A DNA stretch of 64,000 nt from NCBI GenBank assembly GCA_015296065.1, contig DVDU01000219.1:1-64000 (forward strand), read 5' to 3'. The notes under the pieces are model-generated. The model did no database searches. It worked only from the letters and a program-made list of their open reading frames with translations, and was not told the DNA's origin. This document shows, piece after piece, positions 33,830-42,437 of this stretch. A program made the translations under genes and the position numbers. Each line of letters begins with the position of its first letter. Positions within the stretch are counted from its first letter, which is position 1. Source of the stretch: Oscillatoriaceae cyanobacterium M33_DOE_052. Its GTDB lineage: Bacteria; Cyanobacteriota; Cyanobacteriia; Cyanobacteriales; Laspinemataceae.

Positions 33830-34191
33830 CAGTTGGTATTTTCCTATTTTCAAGTTTCATTTATTCCACTATATCAAGTGAGTAACCCTTGTTATCGATA
33901 ATGTATTCACTTGATCAATATCAAATTTTCAGGAAAATTTTTATGGTAAATCATGCCAAAAATACTATATGAGCAACAGCTCTTGACTGTATAGTAGCTT
34001 TAAATAAAGCGGACTCATATATTCTAATTAAATTTTAAATAATTTGATATGGGATCTAATAAATACTGGCGCGTTGATTTTTTCTGGAGGCGACAGATTT
34101 GGTTGCAAAATCAAATATAAAAACAGCCAAATCAAATTAATTTATTAAACAATCATGCGGACATAGTACAACATGATGTCAATTAGGTAAT
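33830..34191. other. AT-rich spacer, no gene seen
   Basis: About 360 bases much richer in A+T than the rest of the window. ATCAAGTGA/TCACTTGAT (33873-33881 with 33907-33915) can form a stem upstream of the DUF3493 gene and may be regulatory. Nothing coding is visible. Confidence 0.45.
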
Positions 34192-34899
34192 TCATAAAAT
34201 AGGGCCAAAGGTTTTGCGGCCTTCTTTGAAATTAGCAATAGTAGTGAAAATAGAAATTAAGAAATAAAAGATTCTCAAAACCCAACCGCGCAGAAAAAAT
34301 AGGTTAGTGACGATTTTTCCTTCTAAACGAGTGACTCTGGCGAAGCGTTCTTGGCTGGTGAGCATCCAATCGTCTAATGCTTCTATGTCTTGGGTGGTGG
34401 AAGGAAGGATGGGTAATTTTGCAGTATATAAGTAAAATCCTACGATGCCGGACTGGCCGTTAGTTTTTTCTCTTAAGAAAGAATTGGTAAAGGATATGGC
34501 TCCTGCACGGCTGTTGATGTTTTCCTGCATTTCAAACTTTTGCACCCAAACTTCATACCGAAAAACGGCGGTAATCAGGAAAATGATGGGAATGAGAATG
34601 GCGAGGGTGATTTTGCTGACTTTGGAGCCGAAATACCAAGGGAGGAGTTTGGTGGCGATGCCGAATCCCATGCCAAGGATGGCGAATACTAGGATGTTGA
34701 ATAGCTCCATGATTTCTAGGCTGCGGAGTACGTCGCCGATGAGGGGGATTTGATAGACGATCGCATCTCCTAACGTCAGGTAGAGAAATTTGATGGCAAC
34801 GGCGACTGCCACCACTAAGGTGGTGCAGAGTAAGTAGGCGAGGGTACGTGTGAGTGGGTTTACGAGCAAAATTTTACCGCCAAGACAACATCGATACAT
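34192..34899 (-). CDS. Membrane protein of unknown function
   Basis: 235 residues. Hydrophobic helices at ~13-35, ~62-88 and ~95-115, and another near the C-terminus (~205-225), flank a soluble loop (~116-195) with TSQERFARVTRLEGKIV. The base composition of its gene is more AT-rich than the neighbours, which may mean transfer. It has no recognisable catalytic motif or close neighbour. The start is the first ATG; CCLGGKIL at the N-terminus is unusual, and a later non-ATG start (near the VNPLTRTLAYLL segment) cannot be excluded. Confidence 0.55.
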   Translation of the reverse strand: MYRCCLGGKILLVNPLTRTLAYLLCTTLVVAVAVAIKFLYLTLGDAIVYQIPLIGDVLRSLEIMELFNILVFAILGMGFGIATKLLPWYFGSKVSKITLAILIPIIFLITAVFRYEVWVQKFEMQENINSRAGAISFTNSFLREKTNGQSGIVGFYLYTAKLPILPSTTQDIEALDDWMLTSQERFARVTRLEGKIVTNLFFLRGWVLRIFYFLISIFTTIANFKEGRKTFGPIL

Positions 34900-34929
34900 T
34901 TTACAACTGCAGGGGCCGGGGTGATGGGG

Positions 34930-35160
34930 ATGGGGGACCTGGGTTCGTAGTTGGACCCCAGCCCAAACTACGTCTCGGGGGGGACCTTGGTTCGTAGTTG
35001 GGCTTTAGCCCAAACTACGTCTCGGGGGGGTGATGGGGGACCAGGGTTCTTAGTTGGGCTTTAGCCCCCTCCGGAACAAGAGGGCTGAAGCCCAACTACA
35101 AACCTGGAGGGCTGAAGCCCAGCTACAAACCTGGAGGGCTGAAGCCCAACTACAAACGGG
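34930..35160. repeat. Cluster of TTGGGCTTTAGCCCAA palindromes
   Basis: At least five units of GTAGTTGGGCTTTAGCCC or its inverse GGGCTGAAGCCCAACTAC, the last three in tandem with a ~27-base period. It lies just upstream of the HLIP promoter. Confidence 0.8.
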
Positions 35161-35208
35161 GAGGGATAAAGCCAATACCACAACCCTCTGGACGTGTAAT
35201 GTCAAAAA

Positions 35209-35251
35209 TTTGTAACAAAATGTTGCACATTGTGAAAAGTTAAGTTATATT
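35209..35251 (+). promoter_or_regulatory. HLIP promoter with HLR1-like (RpaB) repeats
   Basis: TTTGTAAC at 35209, AATGTTGC at 35219 and ATTGTGAA at 35229 are three octamers with a 10-base period. They resemble the inverse of the HLR1 direct repeat bound by the response regulator RpaB upstream of high-light genes. TATATT at 35246-35251 fits a -10 box, 17 bases after TTGCAC. The HLR1 rule is established knowledge; the match here is by eye and imperfect in repeat 2. Confidence 0.5.
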
Positions 35252-35283
35252 AAAAGTGGTTGACAAGATAGGAGTTGTAGGCA

Positions 35284-35427
35284 ATGGACAACAAGCAAAC
35301 CAAATTCGGCTTTACAGCGTTTGCGGAAACCTGGAACGGTCGTCTGGCGATGCTGGGTTTTGCGATCGGCCTCGCGACTGAATTGATGACTGGCCACGGT
35401 ATTCTGTCTCAAATCGGTTTGATGTAA
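35284..35427 (+). CDS. High-light-inducible protein (HLIP/SCP, one-helix CAB-like)
   Basis: A 47-codon gene. TAFAETWNGRLAMLGFAIGL contains the ExxNxRxAMxGF signature of one-helix chlorophyll-binding proteins, here ETWNGRLAMLGF, with Glu15, Asn18 and Arg20 as expected ligands. HLIPs dimerise in the thylakoid, bind chlorophyll and carotenoid and protect photosystem II assembly under high light. An HLR1-like promoter lies upstream and an intrinsic terminator downstream, so it is a self-contained unit. GGAG eleven bases before the ATG supports the start. Confidence 0.92.
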   Translation: MDNKQTKFGFTAFAETWNGRLAMLGFAIGLATELMTGHGILSQIGLM

Positions 35428-35465
35428 TTTGTGCGCCTGGTGCGGTAAAAGCCAGGTAATCGCCC

Positions 35466-35494
35466 GGTCCGGGGGGAGTTCTCCCGGACCTTTT
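35466..35494 (+). terminator. Terminator of the HLIP gene
   Basis: GGTCCGGG pairs with CCCGGACC, followed by TTTT. The position 38 bases after the HLIP stop fits an intrinsic terminator. Confidence 0.8.
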
Positions 35495-35613
35495 ACGTTT
35501 GGGGAGATTTTGGCGGCTGGGCAAATTGATAGATAAGATGTGAGCGCCCGGGGGGTAAAATGGGCGAGTTGGAGTTGAGCGATCGCTCAGTAATTTGCCC
35601 TAATTTTGGGAGT

Positions 35614-35940
35614 ATGGCAAAAACTTATACAGTAGAAATTCACCACCAAGGCACCACCCACACATTGCAGGTGCCGGAAGATAAAATCATCCTCGAGGCG
35701 GCAGTAGAGGCGGGGCTAGACCTTCCCAGCTCCTGTCGGGCGGGGGTTTGCACCACCTGCGCGGCTCAAATTATCGGATCTGGCAGTGTGGAACAAAGCG
35801 ATGGCATGGGTTTGGGACCGGAACTGCAAGGGGAAGGCTATGTGCTGATGTGCGTGGCTTATCCGAGGTCGGATTTGAAGCTGGAAACGGAAAAGGAAGA
35901 CGCGGTTTACCACCGGCAGTTTAAGTCACCGGATAGATAG
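35614..35940 (+). CDS. 2Fe-2S plant-type ferredoxin
   Basis: 108 residues from ATG 35614; 18 upstream codons are open but unsupported. Cys41, Cys46 and Cys49 (SSCRAGVCTTCA) plus Cys80 (GYVLMC) bind the cluster. Length and pattern fit soluble [2Fe-2S] ferredoxins. The N-terminal THTLQVPEDKIILEAA and the late C-terminal block differ from the main photosynthetic PetF, so this is probably one of the minor ferredoxins with a more specialised electron acceptor. It is followed by a small protein gene 11 bases on and then DUF3326, likely one operon. Confidence 0.92.
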   Translation: MAKTYTVEIHHQGTTHTLQVPEDKIILEAAVEAGLDLPSSCRAGVCTTCAAQIIGSGSVEQSDGMGLGPELQGEGYVLMCVAYPRSDLKLETEKEDAVYHRQFKSPDR

Positions 35941-35951
35941 GAGAGATATTG

Positions 35952-36137
35952 ATGACAACGCATTTTATCGCGGCAGAAATAGACCTGAAGGCGTCGCCGG
36001 TGGAGCTGCAGCAAGCAGTGGAGGCGGAACTGAGTAAAAGGGGAGAGCCTTTGCGCTGGGCCGTGGCGGCGGTCAACACAGAGCGGCAAACTGCGCTGGT
36101 GGAAGCGGTGGTGACGGTGGAGGAGCCGCAGTCCTAA
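35952..36137 (+). CDS. Small conserved protein of unknown function
   Basis: 61 residues from ATG 35952, with GAGAG ten bases upstream. FIAAEIDLKASPVELQQAVEAEL then RWAVAAVN and ALVEAVVTVEE reads as a compact alpha/beta protein with no catalytic motif. It is between ferredoxin and DUF3326 with gaps of 11 and 17 bases, so all three are probably translated from one message. The function is unknown. Confidence 0.7.
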   Translation: MTTHFIAAEIDLKASPVELQQAVEAELSKRGEPLRWAVAAVNTERQTALVEAVVTVEEPQS

Positions 36138-36154
36138 CTGGTGCGGATATATAG

Positions 36155-37216
36155 ATGAATGAGCGTCCCTATACGGTGGTCTTGCTGGTGCCGACGGGGG
36201 TGGGGGCGGCGATCGGCGGCTATGGGGGAGATGCCATTCCGGTGGCGAGGACGATCGCCTGGGTGGCGGACCGCCTGATTACTCACCCCAATGTCCTCAA
36301 CGGGGCGGTACTTTATTGGCCGATACCAAACGCCTTTTATGTGGAAGGTTACGGTTTAGATCGATTCGCCGCTGGGAGTTGGGGACTGCGACCGGTACAT
36401 CGCAACCGGGTGGGGTTACTGCTCGATCGCGGTATTGAACCGGACCTGCGCCTGCGCCAGTTGCAAGCTGCAGACGCGGCCCGGGCAACTTTGGGGCTGG
36501 ATATCGCCGCCTGGACCTTGACAGATGCCCCCTTGGAGGTGGAATTGCGCACCTCGGAGATGGGGGCAAGTTGGGGCACGATCGGCAACCCAGATAGTTT
36601 GCTGCGAGGGGCCGAAAAGCTGATTCGCTCGGCAAAAGCGGAGGCGATCGCGGTGGTTGCCCGCTTTCCCGATGACGCCGATAGCCCTCAGTTGCAACAG
36701 TACCGTTACGGGGGTGGCACGGACCCGATCGCTGGCGCCGAGGCAGTCATCTCCCACCTAGTTGTCCGCACCTTTCACATTCCCTGCGCTCATTCCCCGG
36801 CTCTGGAACCTCTACCCTTAGATGCCAAAGTTTCCCCCAGAGCGGCTGCTGAAGAACTGGGCTATACCTTTTTACCCAGCGTTTTGGTGGGTTTGAGCAG
36901 GGCCCCCCAGTTCATCACCACTCCCCTTGGTCCAAGGCAACCGGGAGACATTTGGGCGGAGGAAGTGGATGCGGTGGTTATCCCCGCTACCGCTGCTGGT
37001 GGTAGTGCCCTTCTGAGTTTTAGCCGGTTGCCCGCTGCCCAAATTATCGCTGTGGGTGATAATCAAACTCAAGTGCCAGTATCCCCGGAAGAGTTGGGAA
37101 TCAATGTTTTGCGGGTAAACTCTTATTTAGAGGCATTAGGGGTGTTGGTGGCCCATCGAGCCGGAATTAGTCCCAGTGCCCTGGTCCCCCAGATTCCCTC
37201 GTTGCCCTACCTCTAG
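36155..37216 (+). CDS. DUF3326-domain protein
   Basis: 353 residues. VVLLVPTGVGAAIGGYGGDA near the start, then HPNVLNGAVLYWPIPNA and YVEGYGLDRF, and ELRTSEMGASWGTI near 130 match a conserved protein I know as DUF3326, found widely in cyanobacteria and plastids. GGTDPIAGAEAVISHLV near 190 and AVVIPATAAGGSALLSF near 275 are other conserved blocks. No signal or membrane helix is seen. Its biochemical role is unknown to me. It is the third gene of the ferredoxin operon. Confidence 0.8.
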   Translation: MNERPYTVVLLVPTGVGAAIGGYGGDAIPVARTIAWVADRLITHPNVLNGAVLYWPIPNAFYVEGYGLDRFAAGSWGLRPVHRNRVGLLLDRGIEPDLRLRQLQAADAARATLGLDIAAWTLTDAPLEVELRTSEMGASWGTIGNPDSLLRGAEKLIRSAKAEAIAVVARFPDDADSPQLQQYRYGGGTDPIAGAEAVISHLVVRTFHIPCAHSPALEPLPLDAKVSPRAAAEELGYTFLPSVLVGLSRAPQFITTPLGPRQPGDIWAEEVDAVVIPATAAGGSALLSFSRLPAAQIIAVGDNQTQVPVSPEELGINVLRVNSYLEALGVLVAHRAGISPSALVPQIPSLPYL

Positions 37217-37271
37217 CCTTTAGTTCGTCCCTCGCCACCTTGTCATCAGAAGCAAACTATAAAATCGCGTG

Positions 37272-37829
37272 ATGGAAGCCCTAACCAGAACCCAGGTCCT
37301 TGTAGCGATCGGCGTTACTGCCCTTGTCTTGTTGGTAATTGCCAAACTGTGGTTGCACTTGGGCTCGATCGCCCAATTACCCCTACAGTTGGAGGCAATG
37401 GCAGCCTTGATGGGGGTGGCTATGGGTTTGGCTATTAGTGGATTAAGTTCCATTGTGTACCGCTTTTGGCCGGGATACCGCCGCAGTGCTGATATTTATT
37501 TGGAATTAATCCTGAAACCTCTGGTTTGGCCAGACTTAATTTGGCTGGGATTGCTTCCGGGATTGAGTGAAGAATTATTATTTCGTGGCGTGATGTTGCC
37601 GACTTTTGGGTTAAACCCATTGGGGATCGCCGCATCGAGTATTTTTTTTGGTGTCTTGCACTTGGGTAGTCCCCAGCAGTGGCAATATATGGTGTGGGCG
37701 GTACTGGTGGGGGTAATATTGGGCGCTAGTGCGGTGGTGACGGGCAATTTGTTGGTGCCGATCGTCGCTCATATTGTGACTAATTTAATTTCTAGCTGTC
37801 TGTGGAAGTTGGGGCGAAAGGAGGCATAA
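37272..37829 (+). CDS. CPBP-family intramembrane metalloprotease
   Basis: 185 residues with about six hydrophobic helices. The CPBP (CAAX protease/Abi) motifs are all present: Glu100-Glu101 and Arg105 in SEELLFRG, His130 in FFGVLHLG, and His167 with Asn171 in VAHIVTN. The family includes prenyl-protein proteases and bacteriocin-immunity or regulatory proteases in membranes. The substrate is unknown. ATG 37272 directly follows an in-frame GTG at 37269. Confidence 0.85.
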   Translation: MEALTRTQVLVAIGVTALVLLVIAKLWLHLGSIAQLPLQLEAMAALMGVAMGLAISGLSSIVYRFWPGYRRSADIYLELILKPLVWPDLIWLGLLPGLSEELLFRGVMLPTFGLNPLGIAASSIFFGVLHLGSPQQWQYMVWAVLVGVILGASAVVTGNLLVPIVAHIVTNLISSCLWKLGRKEA

Positions 37830-37844
37830 ATAATTGTCATTGCA

Positions 37845-37985
37845 GGTTTGTAGTTGGGCTTTAGCCCAAAACTCCGGAGGACTGAAGCCCTACTACTTTC
37901 CCAAGATGGGCTGAAGCCCAACTACGAACCTAAAATTAGGGCTGAAGCCCAACTACGAACCTAAAATTAGCCCAACTACAAACTT
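37845..37985. repeat. TTGGGCTTTAGCCCAA palindrome cluster
   Basis: Four units of GGGCT(T/G)(T/A)AGCCC with flanking GTAGTTG/CAACTAC between the convergent CPBP and purN genes. The last unit is truncated. Confidence 0.75.
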
Positions 37986-37994
37986 GACAAATAG

Positions 37995-38666
37995 TTAGGT
38001 GATGGTGAGTTGGGCGGCGAAGATGGCGATCGCTTGGGGTAAGATTTTGTATTCTTGAACGTGAATTCGGTTGTGCAGGGTTTCGGGGGTGTCTTCTGGG
38101 AATACCGGGACGGCGGCTTGAATCAAAATCGGACCATTATCTACCTCTTCTCGGGCGATGTGGACGGTACAACCGGTGACTTTGACGCCAGCGGCGAGGG
38201 CGTCTTTCACGGCGGTAGCGCCTCGGAAACTGGGGAGTAAGCTGGGGTGAATGTTGATGACGCGATCGGGGAAGGCATCGAGGAGAACTTTGGTGACGAT
38301 GCGCATCCACCCGGCCATTACTACTAATTCTACTCCATACTCTTGCATGGTTTCGACAATTTGGGCATCTAAATCTTCCCGCCGCTTGTAGTCGCGGTGG
38401 TTGAGTAAGACGGCTTTCACGCCAAAGAGATCGGCTCGTTCTTTGACTTTGGCATCTGGGTTGTTGTAGATGAGGATTGGGATGCGGGCGTTTAGTTCTC
38501 CCGAGGCAATAGCGGCGGCGATCGCTTCAAAATTCGTGCCACTTCCCGACGCCATAACCCCCAGTTGCAAAGGTCGCTCTGGTGAGGGATGCTGCGCCAT
38601 AAAATCCGGCGACAGTGCCGGAGAAATAAAACTGGGGGTATAATCCACTAAACTCATACCTGCCAC
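37995..38666 (-). CDS. purN: Phosphoribosylglycinamide formyltransferase PurN
   Basis: 223 residues. VMASGSGTNFEAI (~38-50) is the nucleotide-binding loop. INIHPSLLPSFRG (~137-149) has the catalytic Asn and His, and EEVDNGPIL (~172-180) carries the catalytic Asp. The enzyme transfers a formyl group from 10-formyl-tetrahydrofolate to GAR in purine synthesis. The first ~32 residues are an extra N-terminal stretch compared with E. coli PurN; ATG 38657 or an ATG at 38600 could be the real start. Confidence 0.93.
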   Translation of the reverse strand: MAGMSLVDYTPSFISPALSPDFMAQHPSPERPLQLGVMASGSGTNFEAIAAAIASGELNARIPILIYNNPDAKVKERADLFGVKAVLLNHRDYKRREDLDAQIVETMQEYGVELVVMAGWMRIVTKVLLDAFPDRVINIHPSLLPSFRGATAVKDALAAGVKVTGCTVHIAREEVDNGPILIQAAVPVFPEDTPETLHNRIHVQEYKILPQAIAIFAAQLTIT

Positions 38667-39001
38667 TCAAAAAATCAACGGTCTATGTTGGATTATCTCC
38701 GATCAGTGCCAAATTTTTGAAAGTTTTTAGTCTGAATTTACCCCCCTACCAGGTTTTCGCTTTCTACCATTTTGACTTAGTAATGAAACAGATATTCTGG
38801 AGAAAATAAAAAATTTTCCTTCATGCCAAAGGCTTCTCACCTGACTTATCTGTGACAATTATAAAACTAAATGGTCTGAGCCCTTATGCAGTTTTGTGGG
38901 CTGAAGCGAAAAATATTTTATATCCTTTCTGCATAATCAATACCAATCATCCCCCCGATCAAACCCAAGCCATTTCAGAAACCAAGAGCCATCAATGAGA
39001 T
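38667..39001. other. Spacer, no gene seen
   Basis: 335 bases between purN and the channel gene. AT-rich, with no clear hairpin, repeat or open frame. It probably holds the purN promoter (38667-38800), but I cannot place it. Confidence 0.4.
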
Positions 39002-40477
39002 TTAAATTCCAAAGAGGGTAGTAATCCGCTTGCGAATCCAGACAAAAGGTGTTGCTCCTAATTCCCCATCATCATCCAGCAATCCTAAATTGCGCAGGGC
39101 CTGCTGCCTTTCCGATAGTTTATCGGCAATTTGGTCGGCTAAGTCGCGGTGATTCAACAACACTTTTTGCAAGTCGTTGCGGTCTATGACGAACAAAATC
39201 GTATCTTCTAAAGTGCGAACGCTTGCCGTGCGGGGCGTCCCCATGAGCAAAGAAATCTCGCCAAAAAACTCCCCAGAGTGAAGACTGGCAATATATTTAC
39301 CTGTTCGCTGAGAAAATACTTCTACAGACCCGGAAAGAATCAGATAAAAAGACTCTCCTGGGTCGTTTTCTCTACAGACAATTTGGCTGCCAGGAAAAAG
39401 CTGCCTATATCCGTACTCAATCAGTTCGCGCAACTCGATATCGCTGCATTTCTCAAAATAGCTCACCCGGCGAAGCAAGTCTCGAAGCGTCCAATTGTTA
39501 GGAGATTTAGGGGTTGGTTTAGGCGATGACAATTCCTGGCTATTTCCGTTTTGATTGGGAATTTTAGTGCTGCCATTTTCTCCTAAAATAGGTTGAGTTA
39601 AACTATTTTCTATACTTTTAATCGTGCGGATGTGTAAATCACGCTGAGGAAAAGGAATTTCTATCCCCCGGCAGCGCAATTCCGATTCTAGGCGAAAATG
39701 CAAAGCACTTTTTAGAGTATCGATATTAATTGGGTTATCTATCCATACTAAAAGTTCAAAATTTAAGGAACTATCGCCAAAACTGCGAAACCAAACTCTC
39801 GGTGGAGGCGAGGATAAAACTCCGGTTTCTCGACGAGCTGCGGCCAAAAGTGCCTCTGTCACTAATACCGTTTCGCTACCGTAAGCAACCCCGATGGGAA
39901 TGTGAATGCGGCATTTGGGGTCACGATAGCTCCAGTTAATGATGTTGTTTTCCACAAAGCGGATATTCGGTACGATCACAAAAACACCGTCCAAGGTGCG
40001 GATGATGGTAGAGCGAATCGATATTTTTTCCACGGTTCCCAACAAATCTTCTACTTCGATCAGGTCTCCTACTTTAATCGGTTGTTCAAACAGTAGAGTA
40101 ATCCCGCTGATAAAATTGCTCGCGAGGTTCTGGAGTCCGAAGGCAAACCCGATACCAACTGCCCCAGCTAAGACGGTGAGAGAACTAAGGTTGACGCCCG
40201 AGCTTTGCAGGACGATTAAAAATCCGATGGCGGATAGCAAATAGGCGATGACGGTGGCAATAGCTTTCCGGGTGCCAAGTTCGACGCGGACTAGCAGCCG
40301 ACGTTCGATCCATTCGCTGATGGTGCGAGCAATCACTAACACGACCAAGGATAAAACCAAAATCTGTCCCAGAAAACTGAGGGAAAAAGGTTTGCCCCCT
40401 AACTCGAACAGCTGGGCTGTAAATACCTGGGATAAAGCTGTAAATACGCGATGGGTCTGTGTGGCAATCCAATTCAT
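39002..40477 (-). CDS. MscS mechanosensitive channel with C-terminal cNMP-binding domain
   Basis: 491 residues. Three N-terminal hydrophobic helices (~30-50, ~72-95, ~100-125). The pore helix region LAGAVGIGFAFGLQNLASNFISG (~103-125) is the MscS signature, followed by the beta domain (FEQPIKVGDLIEVEDLLG). Residues ~340-455 are a cyclic-nucleotide-binding domain with phosphate-binding cassette GEFFGEISLLMGTPRTASV. The fusion suggests a channel whose gating responds to cAMP or cGMP as well as tension. Two cyclase genes lie ~9 kb away in this same window. That link is inference. The gene stands alone, divergent from sbcD. Confidence 0.9.
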   Translation of the reverse strand: MNWIATQTHRVFTALSQVFTAQLFELGGKPFSLSFLGQILVLSLVVLVIARTISEWIERRLLVRVELGTRKAIATVIAYLLSAIGFLIVLQSSGVNLSSLTVLAGAVGIGFAFGLQNLASNFISGITLLFEQPIKVGDLIEVEDLLGTVEKISIRSTIIRTLDGVFVIVPNIRFVENNIINWSYRDPKCRIHIPIGVAYGSETVLVTEALLAAARRETGVLSSPPPRVWFRSFGDSSLNFELLVWIDNPINIDTLKSALHFRLESELRCRGIEIPFPQRDLHIRTIKSIENSLTQPILGENGSTKIPNQNGNSQELSSPKPTPKSPNNWTLRDLLRRVSYFEKCSDIELRELIEYGYRQLFPGSQIVCRENDPGESFYLILSGSVEVFSQRTGKYIASLHSGEFFGEISLLMGTPRTASVRTLEDTILFVIDRNDLQKVLLNHRDLADQIADKLSERQQALRNLGLLDDDGELGATPFVWIRKRITTLFGI

Positions 40478-40596
40478 ATTTTAATTTAGATTAGCTTATA
40501 ATTTATATACACCGGAGGGGGGATGTTTTTTCCAAAAAATTTTTCCCCTGCTACCGGGAGAAGATGTATTTGAGAAATTTGGTGACGGGAATTGCT

Positions 40597-41799
40597 ATGC
40601 GCCTGATACATACTGCTGACTGGCATCTGGGACGCCGCCTGAAAGGGGTCGATCGCACGCCGGAAATTGCAAATGCTTTGCAACAACTGCTCCGAGAAGC
40701 GAAAAACTTGGAAGTAGATGCGGTGTTGATTGCTGGGGATATTTTTGATGTACCGAACCCCCCGGCTTATGCGGAAAAGGTGGCTTATGAGTTCTTTTGC
40801 GGACTGGAGGCGGCGGGAATTCCGGCGGTGGCGATCGCGGGCAACCATGATAGTGCCTCTCGCATCGATGGCGTGGCGACGCTCCTTTCCCTGGCGGGCG
40901 TCCGCGCTTTGGGTAAACCCCGCCTCGCCGAAGATGGTGGCGCCTTAATTCTCAATACGAAAAGTGGCAAACTTTGTGTAGGAGCGCTCCCTTTTGCGCC
41001 AGAACGCCGTCTCTTAGATGCGGAAGCTCGTTGGCATCGAGACGGGGCGATATTTGGTAACACTTACAGGGAAATTGTGGCGGGACTGTTGGAAAATCTG
41101 AGCGGGTTTTTCCGGGATGACACCGCTAATGTGATTATGGCACATTTGGCGATCGACGGCGCCACCTTAGCCAAATCAGAAGTCGCCTACTACACTCGCG
41201 ACACCTACGCTCTTTCTGACCAAACTCTCCCCGCCGCTGCTAATTATATCGCCCTCGGTCACATCCATATTCACCAACGTATCAGCGCCGCCACCCCAGC
41301 ATTTTACTCCGGTTCTCTGATTCAAATCGACTTTGGCGAAGCGGAGCAAGAAAAAGGATTTTGTTTAGTCACTGTGGAACCCGGACAACCCGCCACCGTG
41401 GAGTTTAAACCCCTCATCTGTCAGCGACCATTAAAAGTAGTGCGTTGTTCTCTGGAAAATTTAGACAATACTTTAGAAGAACACCGCTATCATCCTGGGT
41501 TTTTAAAAGTAGTTGTGGAGTTGGAAAGTCCAGTTTTGGGCTTAGCCGATAGAGTTCGGGAAATCTGTCCCCAAGCGCTACAGATAGAAGCAGTTTATCC
41601 CGAAGCATTATTTCAAAAGCGACACCGGGAATTTAACGCCGACCCGCACCGCTTTGACCCAGTATCTGAGTTTAGCAACTATTACCAAGACCGTCTTGGC
41701 TTTACGCCAAACCCAGCAGTTTTGCAGGAGTTTGAAAATCTGTATAACACCCTGAAAGAAAAAAATCTCGCCCGTGGTAAGGGGGAATATGAAGCATAA
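40597..41799 (+). CDS. sbcD: DNA repair exonuclease SbcD
   Basis: 400 residues from ATG 40597 (MRLIHTADWHLG); eleven more codons are open upstream. HTADWHLGRRL (~4-14), VLIAGDIFDVPNPP (~45-58), IAGNHDS (~80-86) and LGHIHIHQ (~218) are the five metallophosphoesterase motifs of the Mre11/SbcD family. With the ATPase SbcC it cuts hairpins and DNA ends. sbcC is not in the neighbourhood, which is common in cyanobacteria. Palindrome-rich surroundings are the kind of DNA SbcCD acts on, though that is only an aside. Confidence 0.92.
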   Translation: MRLIHTADWHLGRRLKGVDRTPEIANALQQLLREAKNLEVDAVLIAGDIFDVPNPPAYAEKVAYEFFCGLEAAGIPAVAIAGNHDSASRIDGVATLLSLAGVRALGKPRLAEDGGALILNTKSGKLCVGALPFAPERRLLDAEARWHRDGAIFGNTYREIVAGLLENLSGFFRDDTANVIMAHLAIDGATLAKSEVAYYTRDTYALSDQTLPAAANYIALGHIHIHQRISAATPAFYSGSLIQIDFGEAEQEKGFCLVTVEPGQPATVEFKPLICQRPLKVVRCSLENLDNTLEEHRYHPGFLKVVVELESPVLGLADRVREICPQALQIEAVYPEALFQKRHREFNADPHRFDPVSEFSNYYQDRLGFTPNPAVLQEFENLYNTLKEKNLARGKGEYEA

Positions 41800-41888
41800 G
41801 CACTGGTCATTGGTCATTTAATTGGGGGAATGCAATTTATTCCATCCAATTACAAAATACAGCTTTTACTAAGATAATACCATACGCC

Positions 41889-41939
41889 TTCAAAGTCCCT
41901 CTCCCTACCTGGTCGAGGGATTTAGGGTGAGGGCTGTAC
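41889..41939. repeat. TTCAAAGTCCCTCTCCC...GTGAGGGCTGTAC repeat, left copy
   Basis: It reads as the inverse of the copy at 42909-42981 and lies just upstream of the Panacea-type antitoxin, so the toxin-antitoxin pair is bracketed by inverted copies. Confidence 0.75.
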
Positions 41940-41998
41940 CGCATTTTGGTGGGAATGGCTGTATAATTGTCGTTATTAGCACTGAAGGAATTGCCGTT

Positions 41999-42433
41999 AT
42001 GTACAACGCTTTGGATATAGCTAAATACTTGATTACACTTGCTTCCCCTGAAGAGGAGGATTTAATTACAAATCTGAAACTTCAGAAATTGCTCTACTAT
42101 GCTCAGGGGTTCCATTTGGCTATATTTGGGCAACCTTTATTTGGTGAAAAAATTGCTGCTTGGCAATACGGTCCCGTTGTGCCAGAGGTTTACCATACCT
42201 ACAAGCAATATAAAAGTAACCCTCTGCCACAGCCTGACGATTTTAATATAGAGCAATACGATGGCGAAACGCAGGATTTGTTGGATGAGGTTTACGAAGT
42301 GTATGGACAATACACCGCCCCAACCCTAATGCGGTTTACTCATCAAGAGCCGCCTTGGAAGGAAACTCCGCTTAATGAAGAGATATCCCATCTTTTGATG
42401 AAAGCATATTTTGAGACGCAATTGGTGGGGTAG
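41999..42433 (+). CDS. Panacea-domain (SocA-like, DUF4065) antitoxin
   Basis: 144 residues from ATG 41999, with AAGGAA upstream and a TATAAT box at 41962. LDIAKYLITLA then NLKLQKLLYYAQGFHLAIFG (~24-43) and AWQYGPVVPEVYHTYKQY (~54-71) are the core of the Panacea domain, also called SocA or DUF4065. The domain is a promiscuous antitoxin in many toxin-antitoxin pairs and in the phage Gp-associated family. A distinct gene starts four bases after its stop, in the usual place of the toxin. No signal or membrane helix is present. Confidence 0.85.
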   Translation: MYNALDIAKYLITLASPEEEDLITNLKLQKLLYYAQGFHLAIFGQPLFGEKIAAWQYGPVVPEVYHTYKQYKSNPLPQPDDFNIEQYDGETQDLLDEVYEVYGQYTAPTLMRFTHQEPPWKETPLNEEISHLLMKAYFETQLVG

Positions 42434-42437
42434 TCAG

